A stretch of DNA of 64,000 nucleotides, taken from assembly GCA_020744425.1 (NCBI GenBank), contig JAGMUV010000039.1, positions 186,001 to 250,000 of the forward strand. The letters are read 5' to 3'. Both the position numbers and the translations under genes were made by a program. The DNA comes from Dactylonectria macrodidyma. Lineage: Eukaryota > Ascomycota > Sordariomycetes > Hypocreales > Nectriaceae. Positions 41,634-54,000 of the stretch are shown here, piece by piece. Under the pieces are notes generated by a model. It did no database searches. It was given only the letters and a program-made list of their open reading frames with translations, and had not been told where the DNA came from. Numbering within the stretch: position 1 is the first letter of the stretch; every line of letters begins with the position of its first letter.

Positions 41634-41711
41634 GGTAGAAGAGATTTACGCGTGGGCACGTGACCCGGGCGACAGTGATTTAGATGAATGACTAAGCACA
41701 TGTAAGGTAAA
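41634..41711. repeat. 78-bp sequence repeated inverted near 56465-56543
   Basis: GAGATTTACGCGTG...GATGAATGACTAAGCACATG is nearly identical to the reverse complement of the other locus. It lies directly beside the Mutator-like insertion and upstream of the DUF3716-like gene. Confidence 0.8.
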
Positions 41712-44368
41712 GGGACCCAATAGGCGCACGGGTACCCGTGCGTATAAAATTTCACGGGACCCGTGCGGATGATGTAAGCGTTGATGGCTAACACTACAAA
41801 TGCGGCTATGTAGGGATAACGAATTCCAATTCAACAATACAACTACAAATGAGATATGGCTACTTGGCTGAATACAATGCCTGCTGCTCCTCGATATCCT
41901 TCTCACATGCTCTCCAGATCTCGCCCGGCCCTCGTCTGCTCGAAAAGGGTCGCACTACTATCTCATCGGCTACCTGGGCGTCAAGACGATCGTTCTCAAA
42001 CATATCCCAGTCAAGATAGGCCATCATCTCTTCTTTGGTCCATTCCCTAGGGCCCGTTGGCGTTATACAGCGCTTGGTCATTTGCTTCCAGTCAAGGCAC
42101 CAGTCGTAGTCGGCTTTGCTATATCGTAAAGGCAGACCCATCGCCTTCCGATACTGCTGGTTGGTCTTGATGCTGCCGCGAGGCTGCGCCCTATACCAAG
42201 GTTCTCTTGCTGCGATATATCTCTGATAGATAGCCTGCGGGTTATCATATCTTAGTGCCGGCGCTGCCGGCGCTGCTGGTGCTGCTGGTGCTGCTGGTGC
42301 TGCTGGTGCTGCTGGTGCTGCTGGTGCTGCTGATGCTGCTGATGATTGCAAGAGCTCTTCATGCCGCAGAGGGCATACCTTCGACGTCATTTTATGACCT
42401 AATGTGTGGCATCTGCTGCATCTAGGCTGTGCCTTTGGCTGAGTTGCTGCCTCAACTGCCTCGAATGCACTTGGCTCTCTCTGAGTGCTTGATTGCGGTC
42501 TAGTTGAACCGGCAGTTATCCGATCAGATCGACGACAAGGCTCTAGAAGCAACTGATGAGTGCCACTGCGGCTCAGGTGCCATTGTGTATGAAAATGCTC
42601 CAGGCGAAGGGCTTGACCTTGTTCTTGCAGATCCTTGAGTGTATGAGCGCAAGGGAGCCCCTGAGATCGAGAAAAAGATCCGGTACATCTAGGTAGGTCT
42701 CCTTCTAAGAGCCGCTTTCGCTGTTCTTCGACCTTCCGTAAAGCCTCATGAGATATCCAGCCACGTACGGCACTGTATAGTGACCCGGAGAGCTCAATTG
42801 GTATCCGGCTTTGCTGCTTAGCTTGGTTATATCGTAGCTCAGCTAGCTGATTAAGCAGTGCATGCTTCATAGCCCTCCAAGCCTCGAAGAGATCTAGCGT
42901 AGAAGTCTTGAGATGGCTCTTCAACAGCCCGTGGATACCCTCAACCCGTGAGGTAACCACATTGCCAAAATGGGGGTGCTGATCAACCCAAGCCTTAACA
43001 AGCTTTTCCTTATATAGATCAAGCCAATTGGTCTTGATATATCCAACCTCTTCAACGTACTGCGGTAGGTAGCGCCTTTCAATCTCTTGTACGCGTTGCT
43101 CGAAGGTCTCCTCATCTGAAGATCCAATAATTGAATGCCAGTGATTGAAAAACTCGTTCCAATTGCTTAGGCCTTGTTGGTAGGCCTCTGATCCTTGCCG
43201 GTGGCGTATGAAGGTTGGATGGCAGTAGCGAAGGACTGCCTTGTTGGCATGCCAGAGGCATAGGAGCGAGATTGCAGATGGAAAGCAGCGAGATACGGCA
43301 TTCATACAAGCTATACAGCGATCTGTTAGGATAACAGATGGAAGTCTTGTGCCGCAGAGCTCATACATAGACCTGAGCCGGTCCAGGGCCCAGATATAGT
43401 CCTCCTCAGTCTCGCCGCTCAGGAATGCAAAGGCGATACAGAAGGATCGCTGGCAGGCATCAACACCGATCATATCGAGGAGCGGCATCCCGTATTTGTT
43501 CGTCTTGTATGTGCAATCCAAGAAGAGCAGATCTGGGTACGCCTGAAGGTATGCCAATGAGTCGGGATGAGCGAATAAGACTGCTGTTACCCGGCCATCT
43601 AGATCAAGCTGCATCCGGTTCCAGAACCCTTCCTTATCTAGCTGGTTAGCTAGGGCATGGATAGTGCTCTGGCCTTCGCAGAGATCCCGTTTGCTATCTG
43701 CAATACGATTGTAGATATCTTGCTGAGTTGCAATTGAATCGGAGTTCTGACGGATATAGGTCCTGATATCCTTAGGAGGTACCCCAGCATTTGCAAGGCG
43801 GCTGATTGTTGATTTATCTGTATCTGATAGCATCCGGTGTACTGGATGAGCAGATTGATGCCAGCTCGGCTCGTGGTTATGTGTAGCAAATCGTCTATCG
43901 GGACGATGGCGTAAGGTCCAGGTAGTTGTATCAAGGGACTGCTTTGCTAGCACAGAGAATTGGCAGCTAGTGGATCGTGTAGTTGTCTTTCGTTGCCGAT
44001 GTTGTGAGGGATTATCAAGGCGGCGGCTACGATCACAAGTGAACGTAACTGTCAGCCTTCCAGTCTTTTCCTTAGTTGATCTTCCAGTAACAAAGGCGTG
44101 GCCACGCGGAGCTGCCCATGCATTAATCGCCTTAAATAAGGCATCTCGAGACTCATAGTCGCGTTCAGGAGGGAGGCAATCGTCTGGAAACGAGGCGGCG
44201 CCTTTGGTTGGGTCCATTTTTGAAGAGAGCTAAGAAGAACTCCTCTAAGTAGGGGCAGCTATTCCTCGCGATCACGACGCGTTTCGTGTTAGCCATCAAC
44301 GCTTACATCATCCGCACGGGTCCCGTGAAATTTTATACGCACGGGTACCCGTGCGCCTATTGGGTCCC
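41712..44368 (-). mobile_element. Mutator-like element (MULE), apparently complete
   Basis: Perfect 83-bp terminal inverted repeats (41712-41794, 44286-44368) start GGGACCCAATAGG and contain the palindrome GCACGGGTACCCGTGC. A perfect 9-bp duplication TAAGGTAAA lies at 41703-41711 and 44369-44377. It contains one intact gene. Confidence 0.96.
41860..44217 (-). CDS. MULE transposase (intact)
   Basis: A 785-residue single-exon protein. The N-terminus is a FAR1-like DNA-binding region (ESRDALFKAINAWAAPRGHA, then basic CDRSRR and CQFSV, with paired His). The MULE core has LLFLDCTYKTNKYGMPLLDM (first Asp), LPSVILTDRCIACMNAV (second Asp), CLWHANKAVLRYC, and VTSRVEGIHGLLK with a likely catalytic Glu. 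A SWIM-like stretch (GLPCAHTL) and a zinc knuckle (CSRCHTLGHKMTSKVC) follow. A low-complexity run of about eight AAP triplets, encoded by a GCTGGTGCT repeat at 42257-42340, precedes the C-terminal region. It is a Hop-like fungal MULE. With perfect ends and an open frame it is a candidate active copy. Confidence 0.94.
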   Translation of the reverse strand: MDPTKGAASFPDDCLPPERDYESRDALFKAINAWAAPRGHAFVTGRSTKEKTGRLTVTFTCDRSRRLDNPSQHRQRKTTTRSTSCQFSVLAKQSLDTTTWTLRHRPDRRFATHNHEPSWHQSAHPVHRMLSDTDKSTISRLANAGVPPKDIRTYIRQNSDSIATQQDIYNRIADSKRDLCEGQSTIHALANQLDKEGFWNRMQLDLDGRVTAVLFAHPDSLAYLQAYPDLLFLDCTYKTNKYGMPLLDMIGVDACQRSFCIAFAFLSGETEEDYIWALDRLRSMYELCGTRLPSVILTDRCIACMNAVSRCFPSAISLLCLWHANKAVLRYCHPTFIRHRQGSEAYQQGLSNWNEFFNHWHSIIGSSDEETFEQRVQEIERRYLPQYVEEVGYIKTNWLDLYKEKLVKAWVDQHPHFGNVVTSRVEGIHGLLKSHLKTSTLDLFEAWRAMKHALLNQLAELRYNQAKQQSRIPIELSGSLYSAVRGWISHEALRKVEEQRKRLLEGDLPRCTGSFSRSQGLPCAHTLKDLQEQGQALRLEHFHTQWHLSRSGTHQLLLEPCRRSDRITAGSTRPQSSTQREPSAFEAVEAATQPKAQPRCSRCHTLGHKMTSKVCPLRHEELLQSSAASAAPAAPAAPAAPAAPAAPAAPAAPALRYDNPQAIYQRYIAAREPWYRAQPRGSIKTNQQYRKAMGLPLRYSKADYDWCLDWKQMTKRCITPTGPREWTKEEMMAYLDWDMFENDRLDAQVADEIVVRPFSSRRGPGEIWRACEKDIEEQQALYSAK

Positions 44369-44481
44369 TAAGGTAAAATACTACGTCACCCCATGCACAT
44401 TGGAGCGGCGATGGGGTGCATGGGGTAGCCTCAGCCGAAGGCTGTGTGTCCGCGGGCCGGGAAGCTATTCCTACTACTGCA

Positions 44482-47400
44482 TTATCTACGTACTGATCCA
44501 TTGGCATGGCTATTCTTGGTATTATGTGACATGTACGGATTCCGTGTGAGCACCTGTCGTTTCCTAAGCTCCTGATCCCTCATCTTCATCTTCATGCCAT
44601 CCGGGGTAGACCCGTAGGCCAGGTGATTACGATCAAATGGTGCATCCAACATCAGACCCTCGAGCGTTTTCACGCGAGAGATAGCCACGTAGCTTAAACC
44701 AGTCTGAAAGTCCCGGCAGGACAGATCTGTAACTATCATGTCTTCGGTGATGCTTTGTGACTTGTGCACGGTAATTGCGTAGCATACGATCAGGGGAAAC
44801 TGGGTGCGAGCGCAGAGAGTGGCTCCGATGAGGAAGTCCCTCTCCACTGGGAGAATCGGCACAATCTTCCTGCCATCAGCGGTGGTCAGGAATACCGGTC
44901 CTGTGAGGGAACGATCATGTGACTTTCATACTTTATGAATAGTCTCATTTAACTTATGAACATTTGTGTAAATAGCTTAAGTCAGAGTTTTCCTTAGGAA
45001 TCTCTTTCTCTCCTCGTAAACAATCATTTTACCCAAGTCGCACTCGACCTCGTTCGTGCTCTTGTCCCGTCACAGGTCCGCTGTATTTGTCAAACTCCAT
45101 CATGATAACACAGGGAGGGTCTTGGATGGGGTCGGCCCCAGGTGCCCAGCCGATATCGTAAACTGTGCCGCGAGCGCCGTTGCAGAGGCCAACTGGCTGC
45201 CAAAGGTTGGACGTCAGCATCAGACGGGAGCCAATGCATATTGGGATCTGCTTCGCAAGGTTGCCCGCCTTGTCATCAGGCGCAGCAGCCGCGCCGGGGC
45301 CGACGTTCTTAGCCATGACCTGGATGACTGGCCGGCTGAGGCGGTCGAGGTGATAGTGGTTATATTCGTTCACCCTATCTTTAGTGGCGTATACTCGTAA
45401 GGCGTTGACAAACCTTGCGACCTCTTGATCGTCTAGTTTTGCCTGTACGCGGCTGAAAGGAGCTTCCAGGACTCCACAGATAGTTGAAGCAGTCGCAATT
45501 CCCCGAGAGCTAGGCGGAATGCCTCCTGATCGTCGCCACGCTGCCGCTGGACAACTTTCAAGAAGACCGATTTATCGAATCGCCTATATGCGTTTCTGCC
45601 CTTGATCTCTACTCCCTGAACCTCTTTATCGTAATAAAGCGGCTTCTGCAGCACAGGGGGAAGCTGAAAGAAGTCACCAACCAACAGGATGTTCAGGCCG
45701 CTAAAGAACTCTTCGTTCTTATTCGGGAACGCCTCTCGGAGACGGTCATCGATCCAAGATAGCTGACGCAGTCCAAGCATGCTCTTCTCATCAATGATCA
45801 GATACTTGATATCTTTAAGCTTCTTCTGGAGCTGAGCCTTATCAATGGCTGAGAGAGGCTTGAAGTCCTTATTAATTGGCAGGTGTAACAGGGAATGCAA
45901 GGTAGTGCCCGAAATCTGATTTCCCGCGACGCCCGTGGGCGCGGCACGCCAGACGGGTGTCCCTCTCCCGCCCGTCGCGGCTTGAAGGTGCGCGGAGAGC
46001 AGGTTAATGAGGTATGACTTGCCAGTGCCGCCTCCGCCATCCACATGGAGTAACAACTGGGAGGGATCCCGGGTCAGGAAGTGGCCCATCACCGTGCCGT
46101 ACACCAGGCGCTGCTCTGGATTTAGGGAATCGCGAGCCTCCAATGGCTGATCATCCACGTCAAGGTCAAGGGTGTTTTCCGCTTTGCGTTGCTTCCAGTA
46201 GTCGCCGTTGAGAATGCCATCATCGGTATACCGCCCAACATGAGGGGTCCAATCGTAATTAATGTCAATATCTCGGCGGCCGAGGATGTCGATGTCCTCT
46301 TCCTCCAGCGGGCGGTCAGGTAGCATGCGGGCGAGTTCATGCCAATCCTCCTCCGCGATGGGCTCCTCATGGGCCTCAAGCTCAAACTCATCGTCCTCTG
46401 CCGTCAATTCATCCGTATCCGGCTCTCCATAATGATCGTCCGCATGGGTATCGTGGAGCTGTCTGCAGCGCATGTACCCGGCTGTGAAAGAATCGAACCG
46501 CTGGCCACCCACAACGAGCAACTCTTCTGGAAAGCGATGTGGATGAACCATCATCAATTTAACACGACAGAAGTCGTTAAACTGGGAAGAGGCTTCCATG
46601 GATTTGTATCGAGGGAAGTAAGACAGGACCCTCTTTTTCGCGTGAGCAGCGAGTCTCCTCCACGTGTTGAGATTGTACGACTGCAGGTATTCGAGATACG
46701 TTACATCCTCATGCTGGTCCTTTCTCTCTAGATATTTCCTGTAGCTGCCGATGGCCTCGTTGACATCTCCATCCACACGATACGAACGCGCCTGTCGCTC
46801 CAACGGACGGCAGTCCACGGTGACAACCATACGGGTGCCTTCTTGCAGCGGAATGTTAAGCAGCAGATGGGAAATCTCCTGCGCCGAGTAATCTCTCTCG
46901 GCGATCAGCTTGTTCATGAGGCGAGAGGAGAAGGATAACAGGGGCTGAACGTGCGATGTATGAGGCAAGACCTGGTCTGCAAGCCGGGAGAAAGACTCAG
47001 TCTTCTTCTCAGCTTTACTGCAATATTTCGCAGCGTATGTAAGGACCGCCTGTAAGCTGGTGCAAGGAGATATGTCGATATTGGCTAGCCAGCCTAGGAT
47101 AATCGCAGGGTTGAAGTTGTTCATGAGGCTGTCATTCCGGGCCGCCTCAAAGATGTAGTACGACCGGCCTTCCTTCCTGATCACTGCGGCCAGCTCCCGC
47201 AAGGCACGAGGGAAGTCAAAACGACACTCCCTCTCTGGATTGGCAACGTTGGCCGCCTCGATATCTGCTGCGGCGCCTTCCATATCCCTTGCCAGATCGC
47301 CGGTTCTTTTCCTCACACGCAAGCAGTACGTGGTGTTGCACTTGTGGCGCTGGCAACGGTTGACGATTTGTGAGAGCCGCAGGAATGTCATCTCTATGCT

Positions 47401-50376
47401 CAGGGGATCCACGCTCAGGGGATTACCCTCACCCTGAGGCATAGTCCTACTCGGCTCGGGGTTAATGGCAGTGACGTGGAATCCCCACGTGCGTGCAAAA
47501 ACATCACGAGCGGCTTCGTCCTCCATGTCGGCTCCGGGGCAATTTTCCATCCAGTACAGGCCGTGGTTGTGTGGACTCCCACGCCCTTGCCATTCATAAC
47601 GATCCCAGTAATCCGTGATGCTGAACTTCTTGCTTAGCACGATATCCCGAAAGAGGCAGTATCGGCGGTAGAAATGGAAAGCAGCAATGTGAGGGTTCTG
47701 CCGCAATAGGCGGCGCGATAGAGCCATCCTCTCCGGCTCGGTGGCGGCTAGCCAGTCGTCATACTGGGGCATGTGCTGGTAGAGACTCCGCCAGTGTAAA
47801 TCTGCCGGGCTAAACGTGATGAATGCACCAGGACAACCAAGGTTATAGGCGTAGGCCTCGAGGTCCTGCCTCTTTTTGTTCCAGAATGGACGCGTACCGC
47901 GAATAGACACCGCATGCCTTGTGATCGAGTTGATCAGCGCCTGCGCCTCGGGGTCCTCGCTGTGTTCGAGCGCCTGAATAAGTTGCTCTCGCGTCAGCGG
48001 CTGCTGTCTCCCATCATGTTGCTTCACGAAGAATCTGGACCGCGAACGTGCTTGTGACCGCATTAGCGTGTTGAAGGCGACGAAGCGGAAGGTCGGGTGG
48101 CGTGCAAAACGCCCGTCGTGCCAGCGCATCGCGTGCTCGACGTAATCCTTGTAATCAATGGAGCGCAATCGGGGTTCAACAAAGTCGGCTCTACCGTCAG
48201 GAAAGAGGCAGGGAAATGCCAAGGAGAGTAGGGCATGAGAGCGATTGAACTCATTAATGGGTGTGTGTCGTATATTCGGGAGCTGCAGCTCGTGTTGTGC
48301 CTGCGCCTGGAAGCTTGTGGAAAGCCCTGAATCAGCGCCTGATTCTCCGGAGAGAATAGACCGCAGAGCATCGAGCTCCGTGTCCTTAGCCAACAGGTCC
48401 GGCACCGCAGCCTCGTCCTCCAGGTCAGGCTCTGCCTCCTGATCTTCCTCGGGTGAGTCGGGTCCAACATCGGCAGCCTCCACCTGACTCTGGGGGATAG
48501 CATCCAGGACATTACCATCTTGGGGCAATTGATTCAGCCGCTCTTCGTCGATGGCGACGCATCGATAGCCGGGATGATGGCGGCGGAGGTAGTCTAGCCA
48601 TATGACAACCGGCTGGCGGCGCACGCGGAACTGGCGGGTGAATTGCCGGCTAAGATTTGCGTGGGACGACGTATTCGCAGGACGTAGTAACACAGTGTTC
48701 AACTCTTGCGGCAAAAGCGGGAGCTGGTTGTACACTAAGCCAACCTCCCGGAGAAAGTGAATTACGTGCCCTCGATACTTGTACTGCTGCCCTCGCACAA
48801 GCATAATGTTCACGTGGACGTGAACACGAGCAATCAACGACTCTTCGGTAGGCGTGAGCTGGGGCAACCGGCCCGGCACAGGGCCAAAGTCGAGCTGATT
48901 GTCCGCAGAGAAGAAATATGGCTCGTCGGGCTGGCGCTTCTCATCCCTCCGATAACAACGCGCACAAATGCCATCGCAATCGATCTTCATCTGGAACCAA
49001 CTCTCTTGGCATCGACTGCAAAACTGCATTTGGTCATTGTCCAGCTCTGTCCAGAACTCGCGGAGGATTTCCTTGTCGCGACCAGTCAAGGCGCAAGCCT
49101 CAAGGTCTCCATTCCACACCGGGTCTTGTGCATGAAATACCGCCGATTCTTCAGGTGGAATCATCACTGGGCTCCGATACCGTCGTGGCGGCCTCGACGA
49201 TGGAGTTTGCCTTTGAGATTGTCTCGGCCGCCCTCCTGTACCAGGGGCAGGACCACGGCGACCACGCCTTGGCTGTGCGGAAGGCTGCGGCAAGCGATGG
49301 CGAAGAGGGCTTCCATCCACGGAATTATTATTGTCGTTCTCGTCTTCGTCCCCTGGATCGGAATCACACTCCACCCCTAATTGTTTGAGGTACCTCTGTG
49401 GTCGAGCAGGCGAAAGGAGTAAGTTGAAATAGTCCTCGGCGTCAATATCAGATTCAGAGAAATGTCCCCTGTCATTGCCTCCCTTGGTTATCCCATTCCC
49501 GTCTTGAAACCAACTCGGTTGTAGTCGATCTCGACTCCCATCTACGCTCCGTGGTTAGCCTGAACAATTTACCAGGACGACAGCACAAGGATACCTTCTC
49601 CAGGACCCTCAGACCCATCAAAGACGCCGAGTTGAGATATTGTGGGAGTCAGTGACACAGTCTCCCCTGCACGGCGTCGTGAACGATGGTCGCGCTGGAC
49701 AGCGGCCAGCTTGGCCCTCGCCCCGGCCTTGGAAGGATCATCTTGCGAGTCTTTCCCGGCCCTGTGGAACCTAGCAGCCAAGTAAGAGTAATCTACACTA
49801 GTTGTGCTGCTTCGGACAGTAGATGGATCAGAATGTGAGGCGGTTGGATGGGTCGTTGGCTGCGCGGGAGGTGAGGGAGCCATTTCCCGGAAGAGCCGCG
49901 AGCTTTGTTGGGTTGGTGGAATTGGCGTCCCTAGCACTACGTGAGGCTGGCTGATTGACTCTCTGAATAACCTCCTAGCTGCATGAAGTTGTTGTAGCTT
50001 CTCTGGCGACGTGGGCTGGGTTCCAGACCTGTCCTTAGCAGGGGATAAGCCAGCTTCTCCGTCAGTTCGCTTCCGGGCAGGTCTTTCAGCTGAGGAAGAA
50101 CGGACGGCGAGGTTCCTCAATGTTTGGATCGCGCTTCTGGATCTGGAATTCTTTATTCAGTTAGTGTTGAATGCTCTTATGGTCTTACGGAGTGAGTGGG
50201 GAGACAGAGCTGACATGAGAATTGCACTGACTACGACAGCCGAGGCAGTTTTTGGTTTTCCCAGCAGATTTCCGTTTACTGACGAAGTCACCCGCCGGTT
50301 TCTCCTCGCCACAGCGGGCACAGACGATGGAAATCAAGTCATCTTGAAGCCCTTGAGGAGTAGACTTAGGACTCAT
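44482..50376 (-). pseudogene. Helitron Rep-helicase, decayed
   Basis: Exon 1 (50228-50376) encodes MSPKSTPQGL and a CARCGEEKPAG...CLGC zinc motif. Exon 2 (49595-50142) is Ser/Pro/Arg-rich, and exon 3 starts at 49541. Exon 3 carries a cysteine region (FCSRCQESW...CARC), the Helitron_like_N/Rep region with the HUH motif RGSPHNHGLYW and the tyrosine motif TYAAKYCSKAEK, and a PIF1-type helicase (GGGGTGKSYL Walker A, LIIDEKSMLG Walker B, ITVHKSQS and YVAISRVKTLEGL near the end). A one-base change near 45450 shifts the frame, and a solo LTR (44902-45074) splits the helicase C-terminus. Both defects lie after Walker B. The full protein would exceed 1700 residues. Confidence 0.9.
44902..45074. mobile_element. 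Solo LTR (173 bp) with 5-bp duplication GGTCC
   Basis: Same family as 9690-9857: it starts TGTGAGGGAACGATCATGTG and ends CCCGTCACA. The target duplication GGTCC is at 44897-44901 and 45075-45079. It splits the Helitron helicase; removing it restores the frame from SGPV to FLTTADGRK. Confidence 0.82.
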
Positions 50377-51051
50377 TACTTAATGAAGCACGCATCAAGA
50401 CGCGTTGTTTCAATGAAATTTCCATGTCAAGCGAAGCGCAAGTAAACAAACCAGGGGTGCTGCGAGCCGCAGAAAGCTAGGCCCACTTCTTAGCAGCCAT
50501 TGTCCAGTTGTTGCACGTTTTGCGGCCATCCATACAAATTGCTGGCCAATCAGAACCCGGGAAACTTATTGACCCCTGTCTGCACCAAACCCTTAATGTA
50601 GAGTCAGCCTTCGGCTGAATTAATCCCTGTCTGCACCAAACCCTCATTATTGGGAAAACTTATGGATTAATGTAGAGTCAGCCTTCGGCTGAATAATAAA
50701 GTCCTTTTACATGAACTCAGATCGCTACAAACTATGCGCGTCACAAGCTCTCCCAATGCCTGTTGTCAGCTTTTGACTGTTAACACCCTGATCCAGTCTA
50801 GCTCGTCCTATGTCAATATCAAGTCGCTCGCTCACAAAATGAGGCAAGAATCACGATCATCGTGAACGACCACAACTAGCATCAGGCAGCAGCCTGATGC
50901 CTATGATATCGGCAGATTGGACATAGGTATAAGAGACCAACCTTCGTCGCTCCTTTAGATAGAAAATCAAGAGTCCTTCGTTGCCCGATTCACAGGGGAT
51001 CTTCTTCCCGATCGTCGTTCAGTCATCCAAATAATCGTGTCGTGCGACATC
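50377..51051. repeat. Helitron 5' flank with paired direct repeats
   Basis: CCCTGTCTGCACCAAACCCT occurs at 50574-50593 and 50625-50644. A 28-bp unit ending in the palindrome CAGCCTTCGGCTG occurs at 50593-50620 and 50667-50694. The same palindrome occurs beyond the other end of the Helitron at about 44424-44437. The remainder is the 3' flank of the SulP gene; no gene seen. Confidence 0.65.
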
Positions 51052-54000
51052 CTAACCCGCCGTGGTCAATATGTACGAAGTGATGGCGCTCATCCGCTCA
51101 CTCGTGAGCTTCAACGAGATGCGCAGCAGCTCCCGTCCAACTTCTGGCTCCTTCGCCTGCATATTGGCCCACTGTTCCCGGTCCATTAGCCAAACCACAC
51201 AATCCCTCTCCATCACGGCCGTGGCCGTCCGCTCTGTCTCCGAAAAGAAGGGTAGCTCGCCACACGTCGTTCCTGTTACGACGCTCTCACAGAGCCATCC
51301 CTGGGGAAGGTCATATTCAGCACGGATGATGCCCTTTTCCACCAGATAGAAACCATTGGCCTGTTCTCCGCGCCGGAAAATGACGGTGCCGGCAGGGTAC
51401 TCCTTGCGGGTGAAGTATGAGGTCGCTGGGAACCAAAATCCTTCGTGCTTGTCGCTCAGGCCCGAGAAGATCTGGAGCATGAGCCTGAGGGGTTCCTTGA
51501 AGCTCTGCCACTTGGTCGGACGCTGCGCTTCAGTGATGCTGAGAGCGTCGCGAGCGGCCTCGACAAGATGATTCCGACGAGGAGAGTTGAAAGGCGGGTC
51601 AAAAGATGAAAGTCTCGACGACTTCGCAGCCGGGACATCCAGATTCTGAGCAGCAGGAAACCTCTTCAGGCCGTTTAGCTCTTCTTGCCTAGTGTAGAGC
51701 GTCTTCAGGAGCTCGTTCTCGCAGCTTTCGAGTGCCGAGTTGAGATTAGGGAGCATCATCACCTCAATCCCATCGCTTCCCAGTCCAACGGCCCTGAGAT
51801 TCCGACCAAGCTGGCTTTCAGAATCCACGCCACTCAGGGCCAGGACTACGTCCTTATTATCAAGCAGTCGGCTGATAGCATTGAAGGCCTCGCCTGCCGA
51901 ATAATCAAGCCCGGTGACGTGCCACAAATCCAAAATCAGGAACTTGATGGGCTGCTTCGCAAAGGCACTGTCTTCCAAAAGACCCCGAATCTTCTCCTCC
52001 ACGCTCACGATAGTACCAAAGAAAAGATAGCCTGCGAGCTTCACAATGTAGATCTGCCGACCTACTTCATGCAGATAACGGTGCTGTGAGGGGTTGCGCC
52101 TCACAGTAGACGTGACGATGTCTCCCGCATAATTTCCACGGATCGCCGAAACGCGCGAAGTCTGGAGAATGAGCGACACAAAGGCCAAGAGAATACCAAC
52201 TCCAATGCCCACCACGAAGTCGTGAATGCCCATGACCAGGACGATCACGACGACAGTGAGGTACTCAGCCAGCTTGAGCTTCTTGCGAGGGAGCCACAAA
52301 GCCTCCAAAAGGAGCTCAAGGCCCAGATCAAAGATCAGGGTGCCAACCATCATGACTGGAATAAAACCGATTAGTGATGGCCCAACAATCATGACACCGA
52401 AAGTGGCAGCGGCTAGCGTGTAGCCTGCAAGACGGCTGTTGCCACCCGATCGCATGAAGAGGACCGTGTTGGCATAGACCAGATAGTTCTGGATGCTTCC
52501 GAAACATCCGGATAGGAAGTTAGAATAGCCATGGAGTCTCAGCTCTTTATCGAGATCGGCATGGTCCTCACCACAGTTGAGAGCCAGGGCAGGGACGTTG
52601 ATCGGAACATGCAGGATGCCAAAGAACGTCAACGCAAACATGGCGGGAATGGTCTCCAAAACGGCTTCCCAACGCACAAGTTTGAATTCTGGTGTAGCTA
52701 CCAGTCAGCAACCGCAGGTAAGCAGAATCCTAAGTTGGCCTGGGACTTACTGTAGAGCGTGTAGAAATACCACCACGGCTCGCCAGACGGTGGGCCCTGA
52801 AAGATCCATCCATGGTCGCGTAACACGTCCACATCCAAGACATCAAGCGAGGTAACGAAGAAATAGAAAACCAAGGGTATAGCAAGAATGTAGAGCGGTA
52901 AGAAGAACTTGGAGGTGATCTTGGACTGGCCATAGAATAGAATAATGGCCAGTATAAGGGGAATGACCCAAAGAGGCACCGTCGAGGACTCCGTGAGCTT
53001 TTTGAGTGTCTCGGGATTATACTGCAGACTGCCGTCCAGACGAGCCGAAACTTCGAACCCGGTGGCGAGCAAGAACCATCCGACGCCGCCTATGCAGCCG
53101 ATGAGGATGTGTCTGGGGATGAACCCTACCATGTATCCGACCTTGAATCGACCCGTAAGATAAAAGACTAGGCCGGTGACCATGGAACTGATAGCGTATG
53201 ATACAATCGTGGTAGCAATGACGGCATCGGAGTTGTCTTCTCCAACAGCTGATGTGATCGTTACTGCCATATTATGGAAGAAGGGAACAACTTCGATCCG
53301 CAACATGTTAGATGGCCACGGGATGAAGGATAAGGGAACACTGACCAATTCAGAACCAATTGAACCTTTGAAGATGCTCCTAGCTGAGAAGGTGATTTGC
53401 GATACAATGGTGCTGACATAGAAAATAGAGATACCCGCGGAACCGAGATGGGCAAAAATCGGCTTGCCTAAGGGGAAAAGAATCATGCCTACAACCGTCA
53501 GCTATGATTGAGACAGTCCGAGATCGGACAAGCTTACCGTAGGATAGAGCATCGAGGATATTGAGTAAGAGACCGACCGCCACGGCTGGCATGCATGACA
53601 CGGGGCCGACGACAGTGTCCTGCCACAGCGCCTTGCGATCCCAACGGCTCGGGTTGACAGCCACTGCAACGCCACGTGTCATTCGTTCCTCCACCTTGTG
53701 GCCTGCTTCCACAAAGCCACTTATCCGTGGACGCTTCGTATGCGACTTTTGACCCTCGAGGTCCCCCAGATAGGACCGCCAATCGCCCGAGGCCACCATC
53801 GTCAGCAGAGATGTCTGCTCCGAGGCGCCGTCTTGATAGCTATCCCGCGATTGTCCAGCCCGCGTGTGATCGTCACCATCGTCGTCTCCATCATGGTCGC
53901 ACCCTTGGGGTGGGTTCTGTCCCGTCGACTGAGGGCGTGACCTCTTGAGTAGATTCGCAAGCACCGAGGGGCCTGCGGGTACTTCTGAATTGCGCTCTCG

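Noticed and set aside
42240..42350. Tandem units that could suggest a repeat array
   Set aside because: They are codons of the Ala-Ala-Pro run inside the MULE gene; no spacer structure, so not a CRISPR-like array.
48757..49388. Plus-strand frames of 156-207 codons
   Set aside because: They are antisense shadows of the Helitron gene, whose HUH and helicase motifs are on the minus strand.
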